From contig NZ_WIAO01000005.1 in NCBI RefSeq assembly GCF_009451885.1, positions 163,813 to 227,812 of the forward strand: a stretch of 64,000 bases of DNA. Reading direction: 5' to 3'. Shown one piece after another: positions 8,479 through 16,926 of this stretch (positions are counted from its first letter, which is position 1; each line of letters opens with the position of its first letter). A model generated the notes under the pieces. It was given only the letters and a program-made list of their open reading frames with translations. It was not told the origin of the DNA and made no database searches. The stretch comes from Glycomyces albidus. Its GTDB lineage: Bacteria; Actinomycetota; Actinomycetes; Mycobacteriales; Micromonosporaceae. The position numbers and the translations under genes are program-made.

Positions 8479-8511
8479 AGGGCCGGTTTCCCATCACGGG
8501 GAACCGGCCCT
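8479..8511 (+). terminator. Orphan hairpin with T-run
   Basis: A 14-bp stem (agggccggtttccc / ggggaaccggccct, one wobble) with a five-base loop is followed by gaacgtttt. It is oriented to stop plus-strand transcription, yet no plus-strand gene precedes it; it may have served a gene that has been lost. Confidence 0.55.
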
Positions 8512-8665
8512 GAACGTTTTCGCGGCGGCGATTCACCGCATGGCCGGCCGCTGCTCCACCGGTGTCAGCGGCTCCGCCTCGCGCCGGTTTCGGCGCCCGC
8601 GGCGACCGGGCGTCCGGACCGTTGGCGCTGAATGCGGCGGGCCTGTCGGTCCCCGTGCGTAGGGT

Positions 8666-9040
8666 GTGGCTGTGGAACTCGTGGAGTTGGCGACCGCGCT
8701 GCTCGGCGCCGGGTACATGGGGATCGGGATCACCGGCGTGGTCTCGCCGGAGAAGGCCGCCGGCGGGTACGGGGTCGCGGTGGGGGATCCGGACGCGAAG
8801 GCGTGGGCCGGCGCGGCCGCCTGGCGGGACATCGTGATCGGGGCCGTGATGGTCGTGGCGGCGTTCTGGGTCGGCGGCGGCGCGGCCGCGGCGATCCTGT
8901 TCGCGGTGGCGCTGGTGCCCGTCGGCGACGTCGTGACCGTGCTGCGGCGCGGGGTGCGCGAGCCGCGGGTGTACCTGCCGCACGCCGCGGGGGCGGCGAT
9001 CACGCTGGCCGTCGCGGTCTGGATGCTCGTCGCCGGCTGA
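8666..9040 (+). CDS. Small integral membrane protein, DUF4267-like
   Basis: This 124-residue protein is mostly hydrophobic, with about four membrane helices: residues 6-24, a segment around the AWRDIVIGAVMVVAAFW stretch, a third in the AAAAILFAVALVPVG stretch, and one at the C-terminus. The layout (GAGYMGIGI near the start, a central WRDI motif) matches the DUF4267 family of unknown function. The GTG at 8666 fits the start of the first helix. It converges on the alpha/beta hydrolase gene with a 32-base gap and has no obvious operon partner. Confidence 0.65.
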   Translation: MAVELVELATALLGAGYMGIGITGVVSPEKAAGGYGVAVGDPDAKAWAGAAAWRDIVIGAVMVVAAFWVGGGAAAAILFAVALVPVGDVVTVLRRGVREPRVYLPHAAGAAITLAVAVWMLVAG

Positions 9041-9072
9041 GGGACTCGACCCGTCCCCGGTCCAGTGCCGCC

Positions 9073-9972
9073 CTATGCGGCGACGGGGAGGCGGCGGAGG
9101 TCTTCGACGGCCGTCGCGTACGGGAGGTCGCCGAGCTCCTCGCCGGAGAAGAAGCGCGTCATGAGGTCGACGAGCTGGGCCGGGCGCTCGAGGTGGATCA
9201 GGTGGTCGGCCCGGGCGATCTCGACGTACCAGCTTTCGGGGCAGGTGAACGCGAGCTCGCGGCAGAGCGCGGGCGGGGTGAGGGTGTCGTGCTCGCCGGT
9301 GGTGAACAGCATCGGCGCGGCGGGCGGGATCGACGGGTCGATGAGGTCGCGGGTCAGCAGCCGGTTCGTGTTGGCGATGAACTTGGCGAGGTCGCCCTCG
9401 TCGCAGGAGCCGAAGCGCATCGACATGATGCGGCGGACCACGGCCTTGCCGGCGATGTCGGGCTCGGGGCTCATGAGCGCCTCGATCGCGGCCGGGCCGA
9501 AGCGCTCGCGCGGGCCCGACTCGGCGAGTGCGACGGCCGCGCGCATCATCGGGCGCGACTCGCGCGGGATGCCGCCCATCGTGCCGGCCAGGACCATGCG
9601 GCCGATCCGGTCCGGGTGGGTCTGCGCGAGGCGGTAGCCCACCGAGGAGCCGTAGGAGCCCGCGAAGACGTTCGCGCGCTCGATGCCGAGGTCGTCGAGG
9701 AGGCGCACGAGCGCCTCGACCGGGACGTCCGGGCCGAGGTACGGCGGCAGCAGGTCCGCCTCGCCCCAGCCGGGCAGGTCCGGGCAGAGGACGTCGGCGG
9801 CGTCGAGCATGCCCTGCTCGACGCGGCCCCAGTCCTCCTTCCGGTGCATCGCCCCGCCGATGAGGACGACCGGGTCGAGGCGCGGGGCCTCGGCGCAGGT
9901 CAGGCGCGACCAGTACGTGTAGCCGGCCCAGCGGTGCTTGCGGACGTGCGGGGGGAAGGTCGTGCGCGGCAT
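9073..9972 (-). CDS. Alpha/beta-fold hydrolase
   Basis: The 299-residue product shows the alpha/beta hydrolase landmarks in order: an oxyanion region VVLIGGAMHRKEDW, DLPGWGEADLL, the nucleophile elbow AGSYGSS, the acid in TTGEHDTLTPP and the catalytic histidine in ADHLIHLERP. It lacks a signal peptide, so it acts in the cytoplasm on an unknown ester, amide or similar substrate. The ATG at 9972 is the first in frame with a matching N-terminus and is preceded by GGGAG-like sequence. An AAATAC/GTATTT repeat lies about 65 bases upstream and may be an operator. Confidence 0.8.
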   Translation of the reverse strand: MPRTTFPPHVRKHRWAGYTYWSRLTCAEAPRLDPVVLIGGAMHRKEDWGRVEQGMLDAADVLCPDLPGWGEADLLPPYLGPDVPVEALVRLLDDLGIERANVFAGSYGSSVGYRLAQTHPDRIGRMVLAGTMGGIPRESRPMMRAAVALAESGPRERFGPAAIEALMSPEPDIAGKAVVRRIMSMRFGSCDEGDLAKFIANTNRLLTRDLIDPSIPPAAPMLFTTGEHDTLTPPALCRELAFTCPESWYVEIARADHLIHLERPAQLVDLMTRFFSGEELGDLPYATAVEDLRRLPVAA

Positions 9973-10036
9973 GGAGGCTCCCGTTCCAGATTCGCGGCTC
10001 GGGCGCCGCGGGTACGGGGGACCACCTTAATGTCGG

Positions 10037-10057
10037 AAATACGAATTACCGGTATTT
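10037..10057. promoter_or_regulatory. Short inverted repeat upstream of the hydrolase
   Basis: AAATAC (10037-10042) and GTATTT (10052-10057) form an inverted repeat with a nine-base spacer, in an AT-rich patch of a GC-rich region between the ABC exporter stop and the hydrolase start. The size suits a TetR- or MarR-like operator; this is inference. Confidence 0.3.
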
Positions 10058-10082
10058 TGTGGCGCGCCTAGGCGTATGTCCT

Positions 10083-11837
10083 TTAGGCGGCGACGCCCTT
10101 CCATGCGGTCCACAGCTTCGCGTACACGCCGCCGGAGGCGAGCAGGTCGGCGTGCGTGCCCTCTTCGGCGATGCGGCCGTCCTGGACGACCGCGATCCGG
10201 TCGGCCGACTCGGCGGCCTGGAGCTGGTGCGCGATCGCGATCACGGTGCGCCCGTGGAGGGCCGCCGCGAGGGACGCCTCGACGTTGCCGGCGCTGCCCG
10301 GGTCGATCCCCGCGGTGGCCTCGTCGAGGATCACGACGTCCGGGTCGGCGAGGATGACCCGCGCGAGCGCGAGCTGCTGTGCTTCGGCCAGGTTGAGCTC
10401 GTGGTGCTCCTCGCCGAGCATGGTGTCCAGGCCGTCCGGCAGGTCGGCGACCCAGCGGGCGTCGACGGTGGCGAGCGCGTCGAGGAGCGCCTCGTCGCCG
10501 GCGTCGGGGGCGGCGAGGTCGAGGTTCTCGCGCAGGCTCGCGGTGAACACGTAGTGCTCCTGGGTCACGAGGATGACCTTGCGGCGCAGGACTTCCAGTG
10601 GGACGTCGGCGACGGGCACGCCGCCGAGGGTCACCGAACCCGAACGCGGGCGGTCGATCCCGGCGACGAGGCGCGCGATCGTGGACTTGCCGGCGCCGGA
10701 CGGGCCGACGACGACGAGGCGCTCGCCGCGCTCGGGGTGGAGGCTGAGCCGGTGCAGGACGTCGGGGCCGTCGCCGTACCCGAAGGTCACGTCGTCGAGG
10801 CGGACCTCGCCGCCCTCGGGCCGGGCGTCGCGGGTCTCGTCGGGCATGAGGTGGACGCCTTCGACGCGGGCCATGGCGGCGCCGCCCATCTGGAACTCGC
10901 TGAGCGCCATGGTGGTCCGGAAGACCGGGCCGTCGAGCCGGAGCGTCAGCATCGCGACCGCGACGACCTGCCCGACGGTGACCCATCCCTCGAGGTACCA
11001 CAGGCTGCCGACCACGGTGACGAACACGGCCGGGAGCAGGAACGTCAGGTCCACGGACGGGAAGAACCAGGTCTGGAGGCGGATGATGCCGCGCAGGCGC
11101 TCCATGTGGGTCGCGGCGCGCGCGTACCCGGCGGCGCCGCGCTCCTCCTGCATCCGGTAGGCGGCGACCGTGGTGGCGCCGGCGGCCGAGGCGGTGAGGG
11201 TCTCGGCGATCTCGCTCATCGCGGCGCGCTCGCTCAGGAACACGGGGCTCGCCAGGCGCAGGTACCGGCGCGCGGTGAGGATCAGGGTCGGCACGCCGAC
11301 GAGGAACAGGACGCCCAGGAGCGGGCTGACGACGAAGGCGGCGGCGATGAGCACGACCGCTTCGATCGAGGACACCGCGACTTCGGGGCCGGTCTTGCGC
11401 AGCAGCTCGGCGACGGCGCCGACGTCGCCGGAGGTGCGGGTGGCGAGGTCGCCGGTGCCGGCGCGCTCGACCGTGCCGAGCGGCAGCCGCAGGACCCGGT
11501 CGATGAACGACTCGCGCAGCCGCGCGGCGGCCCGCTCGCCGAGCCGGTAGCCGAGCTTGCGGCCGGTGCGCATGAGCACGAGCTGCACGAGGACGAGCGC
11601 GACGATGACGCCGCAGACGAGGTCGACGCGGGCGGCGGTCCAGCCGCCGCCGATGCCGTCGATCACGCGGCCGAGCATGACCGGGAGCGCGGCGCCCGCG
11701 CCCGCGGCGGCCGCGTAGAGGGCCACGACGCCGGCGAACGCGGCCTTGTCGTCGAGGACGAGGCGCTTGATCGCCGTGAACATGGCGGCGCGGTCGGCGA
11801 CGGGCAGGCGGCCCGGGGCGGTCGTCAGGTCGCTCAT
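10083..11837 (-). CDS. ABC exporter half-transporter B, canonical Walker motifs with degenerate signature
   Basis: This 584-residue protein has an exporter membrane domain of about six helices (residues 1-310) fused to an ATPase. Walker A GPSGAGKST sits near residue 378, Walker B with its catalytic glutamate (VVILDEATAG) near 497, and an H-loop AIAHQ follows. The signature, normally LSGGQ, is replaced by LNLAEAQ. The ATG at 11837 overlaps the TGA of the upstream half-transporter gene (ATGA), so the two are made together and probably heterodimerise. A longer frame upstream is only a shadow. The exported compound cannot be deduced; drugs, peptides or lipids are typical. Confidence 0.85.
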   Translation of the reverse strand: MSDLTTAPGRLPVADRAAMFTAIKRLVLDDKAAFAGVVALYAAAAGAGAALPVMLGRVIDGIGGGWTAARVDLVCGVIVALVLVQLVLMRTGRKLGYRLGERAAARLRESFIDRVLRLPLGTVERAGTGDLATRTSGDVGAVAELLRKTGPEVAVSSIEAVVLIAAAFVVSPLLGVLFLVGVPTLILTARRYLRLASPVFLSERAAMSEIAETLTASAAGATTVAAYRMQEERGAAGYARAATHMERLRGIIRLQTWFFPSVDLTFLLPAVFVTVVGSLWYLEGWVTVGQVVAVAMLTLRLDGPVFRTTMALSEFQMGGAAMARVEGVHLMPDETRDARPEGGEVRLDDVTFGYGDGPDVLHRLSLHPERGERLVVVGPSGAGKSTIARLVAGIDRPRSGSVTLGGVPVADVPLEVLRRKVILVTQEHYVFTASLRENLDLAAPDAGDEALLDALATVDARWVADLPDGLDTMLGEEHHELNLAEAQQLALARVILADPDVVILDEATAGIDPGSAGNVEASLAAALHGRTVIAIAHQLQAAESADRIAVVQDGRIAEEGTHADLLASGGVYAKLWTAWKGVAA

Positions 11838-13525
11838 CGGGACTCCTGTCGCGAGGTGAGGGCGCGGTACTCGTCGTGGCGGGAGAGTTCGGCGTGGGTG
11901 CCGGCGGCGCGGACCTTGCCGTCCCACATCCATACGACCGTGTCGGCGCGGGCGAGCCACAGCGGGGAGGCGGTCAGGACGGCGGTGGTGCGGCCCTGCC
12001 GGGCGGCGCGGACGCGCGAGGCGATGAGGTTCTCGGTGTGGGCGTCCACGGCGCTCGTGGGCTCGACGGCGAGGAGCACTTCGGCGTCGGCGGCGAGGGC
12101 CCGGGCGAGGCGCAGGCGCTGCCGCTGGCCGCCCGAGAGGTTCCGGCCGCCGTTGTGGACCTCGCCGTCGAGGTCGGAGCCGAGGCTGGAGTGGACGTCG
12201 CCGGCGCACGCGGTCTCGATCGCCGCGAGGGCCCGCTCCGGGTCGACGCGGAGGGTCTCGCCGAGGGTCTGGGCGAACAGGTAGTCGTCGCGCAGCAGGA
12301 GGATCCGCTCGCGGACCTCGTCGAGGGCGAGCGCGTCGAGGCGGGTGCCGCCCCATTCGGCGCCGGACTCGCGGTAGCGGGCGAGGCGCTCCATGGCGGC
12401 TTCGGCGGGTTTGCCCTCGGCGCTGACGACGACGGTGAGCCGGCCGGGTTCGATCGCGAGCGCGGACTCGGGGTCGCGGAGGGTCCCGTGCGCGCCGCGG
12501 CCGGTGCCGTGGTCGGCGATGTCGCTGCGGGTGCCGAAGAACGCGGTGAGGCGCCGGGCCGCGACCTGCGCGGCGATCACGGCCTGGGCCATGCCGATCA
12601 TGGCGCCGGAGTGCTGGGCGACGAGCGCGGTCATGCCGAAGGAGGCGGAGAGCTCGCCGACGGTGATGGTCCCGGTGAGCGCCAGGCGGGCCGCGACCCA
12701 GGTGATGGCGGCCATGAGCGCGAGTGGGAGGCTGGTGCGCAGGCCCTGGACCCACGAGTCGGCGCGGGCCACGCCGTACCCGGCTTCGCGCAGGTCCCTG
12801 GAGGCGGCGCGGTAGCGGCGGGAGAACTGGTCCTCGCCGCCGACGCCGCGCAGGACGCGCAGGCCCCCGACGACGTCGGACGCCTGCCCGGTGAGGGTGG
12901 CGACGGAGGACCGGTAGGCGATCTGGTGGTGCTGGAGTCGGCCGAGGACGGGGCCGACGACGAAGCCGATGAACAGGACGCCGCCGAGGATCACCGCCCC
13001 GAGCGCGGGGGCGATGTTCCAGAGCATCCCGGTGCCGACGCCGAGCATGACCACGCCCATCCAGCCGAAGCCGAGCTGGAAGATGAACGACCCCGTCTTG
13101 TGGGCGTCCTCAGTGGACAGGTTGACCATCTCGCCGGGGGAGATCGCGCCGCGCACGCCCGTCCCGGCGCGGTTGAGGTGGTCGGTGAGGTTCCGGACGG
13201 TGCGCACGCGCGCGTGCGACTCGGCCATGAACAGCGCCCGGTACCCGGCGATGAAGACCCACGACGACGCGAACGCGACCGCGAGGAGCACGAGGGTCCA
13301 GCGCAGCAGGGGCTCGGCGCTCCCGGCGGAGATCACCTCGTCGATCACCTTCGCGATCGCCCACGGCAGCAGCACCCACGCCGTGCCCGAGACGCTCAGG
13401 CCGACGAAGCCGAGCGCGACCAGGCCCGTCTGGGCCCGCGCGACGTAGAGCAGGTACCGCCACGGGTCGGCGGGGATGTCGGTCGAGGACAGCCTCGGGG
13501 GGCGCAGCGGGTTCACAACTCTCAA
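11834..13525 (-). CDS. ABC exporter half-transporter A, degenerate Walker site with canonical signature
   Basis: The 563-residue protein has an exporter membrane domain followed by an ATPase in which the P-loop is destroyed (VVVSAEGKPAEAAME where GxxGxGKST is expected) and Walker B reads VLLAVEPTSAVDA, lacking the usual aspartate. The signature NLSGGQRQR is intact. Together with the downstream partner this leaves one complete ATP site and one dead site. The TTG at 13525 gives the full frame; a GTG at 13516 three codons in is equally possible and neither has a strong ribosome site. It is the first gene of a two-gene operon. Confidence 0.83.
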   Translation of the reverse strand: MRVVNPLRPPRLSSTDIPADPWRYLLYVARAQTGLVALGFVGLSVSGTAWVLLPWAIAKVIDEVISAGSAEPLLRWTLVLLAVAFASSWVFIAGYRALFMAESHARVRTVRNLTDHLNRAGTGVRGAISPGEMVNLSTEDAHKTGSFIFQLGFGWMGVVMLGVGTGMLWNIAPALGAVILGGVLFIGFVVGPVLGRLQHHQIAYRSSVATLTGQASDVVGGLRVLRGVGGEDQFSRRYRAASRDLREAGYGVARADSWVQGLRTSLPLALMAAITWVAARLALTGTITVGELSASFGMTALVAQHSGAMIGMAQAVIAAQVAARRLTAFFGTRSDIADHGTGRGAHGTLRDPESALAIEPGRLTVVVSAEGKPAEAAMERLARYRESGAEWGGTRLDALALDEVRERILLLRDDYLFAQTLGETLRVDPERALAAIETACAGDVHSSLGSDLDGEVHNGGRNLSGGQRQRLRLARALAADAEVLLAVEPTSAVDAHTENLIASRVRAARQGRTTAVLTASPLWLARADTVVWMWDGKVRAAGTHAELSRHDEYRALTSRQESR

Positions 13526-13537
13526 ACGTAAGGGCGC

Positions 13538-13557
13538 GCCTTGCCGGGCGGCAAGGC
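13538..13557 (-). terminator. Hairpin between the DUF255 gene and the ABC exporter
   Basis: gccttgcc / ggcaaggc forms an 8-bp stem with a four-base loop, 48 bases after the DUF255 stop and just ahead of the exporter start. It could end the upstream transcript. Confidence 0.45.
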
Positions 13558-13604
13558 CATTTGCGGTGGGGGCCGGTGTGATCCCCAGCCCATCTCGACC
13601 GCGG

Positions 13605-15371
13605 CTACCGCTGGACCCTGACCAGGGCCTCCGCCGCCGCGTGGAGGCCCGCGGTGAACCGCGGGTTCTGCGACATCACCGGCTCGGCGCGGGCGATCGC
13701 CCGCCACGCGTCGTCCTTGTACGTCTCGTCGCCGGTCACCTGGTACGCCTCCAGCAGCGCGGCCGCCGCCAGCGCCCAGCCCGACGCGGTCGGCCCGTCG
13801 TGGACGTCCGCCGGCCGGGTGACGAGCTCCTCGGCGTCGGCGGCCGTGTCGTAGAAGCCGCCGAGGCCGTCCCCGAAGTGGCGGCGGACCTGCTCGAGCA
13901 GCGCCTGCGCCCGGCCGGTCCAGTCGCCGCCCAGGCGCAGGAACCCGAGCGCGACCGCCGCGTAGTCCTCCAGGATGCCCGGCGCCTCCGACGCCGTCCC
14001 GCCGAGCGAGGCCCGCGCCAGCCGCCCGTCCGCGCCGATGTGCGCGTCCGCGAGGAACGCCGCGGCCCGCTCGGCCGCCAGGAGCGAGTCCCGGTGCCCG
14101 GTCCGGGACGAGTACTCGGCGAGCGCCGCGATCGCGAGCCCGTTCCAGGCCGCCACGACCTTGTCGTCGCGACCCGGCTGCGGGCGCTTGCGGCGCGCCT
14201 CCAGGAGCCGGTGCCTCACCGCCGCGAACCGGGCCCCGTCGTCGGGGTCGCGCGGCAGCTCGAGCACGTTCGCGCCATGCTCGAAGTTCGGGTTCTCCGG
14301 GTCGATTCCGAACGCCTCCGCGGCCCAGGCCGCGTCCTCGCCGAGAACGGCCTCCAGCTCCGCGAACGTCCACACGTACGTCTTGCCTTCGACGCCCTCG
14401 GTGTCGGCGTCGAACGCCGCCGCGAACGCGCCCTCGGGGGTCGTGAACCGCTCCAGCAGGAACGCCGCGGTCTCGTCGGCGACCCGCGCGAACAGCTCGC
14501 CCTCGCCCGCCAGGCGCGCGTACAGCCACAGCAGCTCGGCGTTGTCGTACAGCATCTTCTCGAAGTGCGGCACCGTCCACGACGCGTCGACGCTGTAGCG
14601 CGCGAACCCGCCTTCGAGCTGGTCGTAGATCCCGCCGCGCGCCATCCGCTCCGCCGACAGCCGCACGTGGCCCAGCAGCCGCTCGTCGCCGGTGCGCACG
14701 TACGCGTCGCACAGGAACCGCAGCGAGGGCACACCCGGGAACTTCGGCGCCGACCCGAACCCGCCGTTCACGGTGTCGGCCGACGCGAGGATCGTCTCGG
14801 CGGCCCGGTCGAGCATCGCCTCCCGGACCGGCGGCGCCGGCGGGCACGGCCCGTCCAGCGGGCACGCCACCGTCACGTCCGCGAACGCCGGCCCGCCCTT
14901 CGCGGACGCCTCGACGATCGCCGCACCCTGGTGCCGCAGCTCCTCGCGCTGGTCGGTCCACGCGGTGTGCACCGCGTCGAGCAGCCGCAGGAAGTGCGGC
15001 TTCGGGAAGTACGTGCCCGCGAAGAACGGCGTCCCGTCCGGGAACGCGAACACCGTCATCGGCCAGCCGCCCTGCCCGGTGATCGCCATCGTCGCCTGCA
15101 TGTACACCGCGTCCAGGTCCGGGCGCTCCTCCCGGTCGACCTTGACCGGCACGAACCGGTCGTTGATCGCGGCCGCCACGGTCCGGTCCTCGAACGACTC
15201 GTGCGCCATCACATGGCACCAGTGGCACGTCGAGTACCCGATCGAGATGAGCAGCGGGACGTCCCGCGCGGCGGCGTCCGCGAGGGCCGCCGGCCCCCAC
15301 TGGCGCCACGCCACCGGGTTCCCGGCGTGCTGGCGAAGGTACGGGGACAGCGCTCCGGCCAACTCGTTCAC
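13605..15371 (-). CDS. Thioredoxin-fold DUF255 protein (YyaL/spermatogenesis-associated-20 type)
   Basis: The 588-residue product begins with a DUF255 thioredoxin-like domain carrying STCHWCHVM, with cysteines at about 49 and 52, then DREERPDLD and GGWPMTVF, which are hallmarks of the family. The remainder is an alpha/alpha six-hairpin-like region (YDNAELLWLYARL, DDKVVAAWNGLAIAAL). The biochemical role is unsettled; the fold suggests redox plus sugar-like ligand binding. The GTG at 15371 was chosen because family members begin within a few residues of NELAGALSPYLRQHA; the longer upstream frame has no support. It is cytoplasmic and monocistronic, with a length normal for compact bacterial members. 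Confidence 0.85.
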   Translation of the reverse strand: MNELAGALSPYLRQHAGNPVAWRQWGPAALADAAARDVPLLISIGYSTCHWCHVMAHESFEDRTVAAAINDRFVPVKVDREERPDLDAVYMQATMAITGQGGWPMTVFAFPDGTPFFAGTYFPKPHFLRLLDAVHTAWTDQREELRHQGAAIVEASAKGGPAFADVTVACPLDGPCPPAPPVREAMLDRAAETILASADTVNGGFGSAPKFPGVPSLRFLCDAYVRTGDERLLGHVRLSAERMARGGIYDQLEGGFARYSVDASWTVPHFEKMLYDNAELLWLYARLAGEGELFARVADETAAFLLERFTTPEGAFAAAFDADTEGVEGKTYVWTFAELEAVLGEDAAWAAEAFGIDPENPNFEHGANVLELPRDPDDGARFAAVRHRLLEARRKRPQPGRDDKVVAAWNGLAIAALAEYSSRTGHRDSLLAAERAAAFLADAHIGADGRLARASLGGTASEAPGILEDYAAVALGFLRLGGDWTGRAQALLEQVRRHFGDGLGGFYDTAADAEELVTRPADVHDGPTASGWALAAAALLEAYQVTGDETYKDDAWRAIARAEPVMSQNPRFTAGLHAAAEALVRVQR

Positions 15372-15514
15372 CCCCCAAGCCTCGCACACCCCGCGGCCCG
15401 GGGAGGAGGGTCCGCGGTAGGGCTGGCGGTACCGCCCCCCGGGTGCTGGCGGGGGGAGCGATTCGGGTGTCCGCGTCACTGATTCCGCGGCCCGAAATCG
15501 CGAGGCTTTACTAC

Positions 15515-16507
15515 ATGGTTTCTTTTGCCCCCGCAGCGAACCGGACCGCCGCAGCATCGGTCCCCAATGGATTCATCGGCGTCGGGAACGCGTCCCTCGC
15601 GGCCGGCCTCGCCGCCATGGTCGTCCTCCACGCCACCTCGGGACTCAACCCGCTCTACAAGGTCATCAGCATCCACCTCTACACCCCGCTCGGCTGGCTC
15701 CTGCCGGTCGCGCTCGGCCTGTTCGCGCTCGGCGCCTCCGCGTTCGCGCTCCAGGCCCGCACCGTCGGGGCCCCGCGCTGGCTGTCGTGGTCGCTGTTCG
15801 CCTGGGCCGCGTTCATCGCCGTCGTCGCCATCGTCCCCTCCGACCGCGACGGCGTCACGGAGTTCTCCACCCCGCACCTGATCCACCGCTACGCCGCGTT
15901 CGTCGCCTTCTGCATCATGGCCGGCCTCGGCATCGCCTTCGGCCGCTGGCTGCACCGCCGCGAACCCGACCGGGCCCGCCGCGCGAACACCGTCGTCGCC
16001 TGCGCCTGGTTCTCGGTCGCGGCCCTCTCGTTCACATCGGCGCCGTACGTCCTCGAATGGTTCGGCATGGGCCGCCCGCAGTGGCTCGAGATGGCCGGCC
16101 TGCTCCAGCGGCTCACCATCGCCTCCGGCATCGTCGCCCTGCTCGTCATCGGCGGCTACCTCAAGACCCGCGCCTCGTCAGTAGAAGCCCTCGGCCTCGG
16201 AGTACGCCCAGGCGTCGCACGGGGTCCCGTACTTGCCCTCGATGTAGCCCAGGCCCCACAGGATCTGGGTGACCGGGTTGGTGCGCCAGTCGTCCCCTTC
16301 GCCGGACATCTTGGAACCGGGGTAGGCCTGGGGGATGCCGTAGGCGCCGATCGAGTTCTCGGCCAGCTCGTTCCAGCCGGACTCCTTGCTCCAGAGCAGC
16401 TCCAGGCACGCGAACTGCTCCAGGTCGAAGCCCCGCTCGAGCGTGAGCGCGCAGCCGGTGGCGCGGTTCCCGGAGAACTCGCCGCAGTCGGACGGGACGT
16501 CCACTGA
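15515..16507 (+). CDS. DUF998-like six-helix membrane protein with antisense readthrough tail
   Basis: From the ATG at 15515 (GAGG upstream) the first ~220 residues form six membrane helices, including YTPLGWLLPVALGLFAL and RYAAFVAFCIMAGLGIAF, resembling DUF998 membrane proteins of unknown function. The natural end should be near GGYLKTR at about 16170, but no stop occurs there. The frame continues another ~110 residues as the antisense of the convergent transglycosylase gene, and that tail looks like shadow sequence (Val/Leu/Gly/Ala-rich). Either the stop was lost by a deletion at the junction or the genes really overlap by 330 bases. The core protein call is firmer than the C-terminus. Confidence 0.6.
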   Translation: MVSFAPAANRTAAASVPNGFIGVGNASLAAGLAAMVVLHATSGLNPLYKVISIHLYTPLGWLLPVALGLFALGASAFALQARTVGAPRWLSWSLFAWAAFIAVVAIVPSDRDGVTEFSTPHLIHRYAAFVAFCIMAGLGIAFGRWLHRREPDRARRANTVVACAWFSVAALSFTSAPYVLEWFGMGRPQWLEMAGLLQRLTIASGIVALLVIGGYLKTRASSVEALGLGVRPGVARGPVLALDVAQAPQDLGDRVGAPVVPFAGHLGTGVGLGDAVGADRVLGQLVPAGLLAPEQLQARELLQVEAPLERERAAGGAVPGELAAVGRDVH

Positions 16508-16849
16508 GGTCGGGTTGGTGTCCATCGCGGCCTCTTCGGCGGCCTGGTCGGCGTCCGCTTGGGCGTCGTCCAGGCCCTGCGCCTTGTCCGCCGCGTACTC
16601 GGCCACGGCCTCGGCCTTCACGGTCACGTCGGCACCCGCGGTCGCCGCGATGTAGTCCAGGTGGTGCGAGCGGGCCTCCTCGTACGCCTCCTGCGCGTCG
16701 GCGAGCTGCTCGGCGGCGAGGGTGCCCGGATGGTCCGCGTCCTCGTCGGCCGGCCGGTCCGAGGCGGCCATGACGGCGATGACGGCGCCGAGCGCGAGCA
16801 CGAGGACCGCGGCGATCCGGGCCGCGTGGCGGGTCAGCTTCGGGATCAA
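16178..16849 (-). CDS. Secreted/membrane-anchored SLT-type lytic transglycosylase-like protein, copy 2
   Basis: The 223-residue protein has an N-terminal membrane anchor or signal (AAVLVLALGAVIAVMAA, about 13-29), an Ala/Glu-rich coiled-coil spacer to about residue 130, and a C-terminal lysozyme-like domain with LLWSKESGWNE (probable catalytic glutamate), GAYGIPQAYPG, TNPVTQILWGLGYI and YGTPCDAW. Such proteins cleave peptidoglycan outside the cell. The TTG at 16849 has AGGAG five bases upstream and aligns with the start of its paralog. It lies 77 bases downstream of that paralog in the same orientation, with a strong hairpin between them. Its 3' end is overlapped by the convergent membrane-protein frame. 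Confidence 0.82.
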   Translation of the reverse strand: MIPKLTRHAARIAAVLVLALGAVIAVMAASDRPADEDADHPGTLAAEQLADAQEAYEEARSHHLDYIAATAGADVTVKAEAVAEYAADKAQGLDDAQADADQAAEEAAMDTNPTSVDVPSDCGEFSGNRATGCALTLERGFDLEQFACLELLWSKESGWNELAENSIGAYGIPQAYPGSKMSGEGDDWRTNPVTQILWGLGYIEGKYGTPCDAWAYSEAEGFY

Positions 16850-16887
16850 GGGGACTCCTGGGGGGAGGAAGCAGGGGGAGTGACGGA

Positions 16888-16917
16888 ACGGGGCGGGCGC
16901 TCGAGCGCCCGCCCCGT
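16888..16917 (-). terminator. Perfect 30-base palindromic terminator between the transglycosylase paralogs
   Basis: acggggcgggcgctc followed directly by its exact reverse complement starts ten bases past the stop of the upstream paralog (16927) and ends 38 bases before the next start. Confidence 0.75.
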
Positions 16918-16926
16918 GTTCGATCG

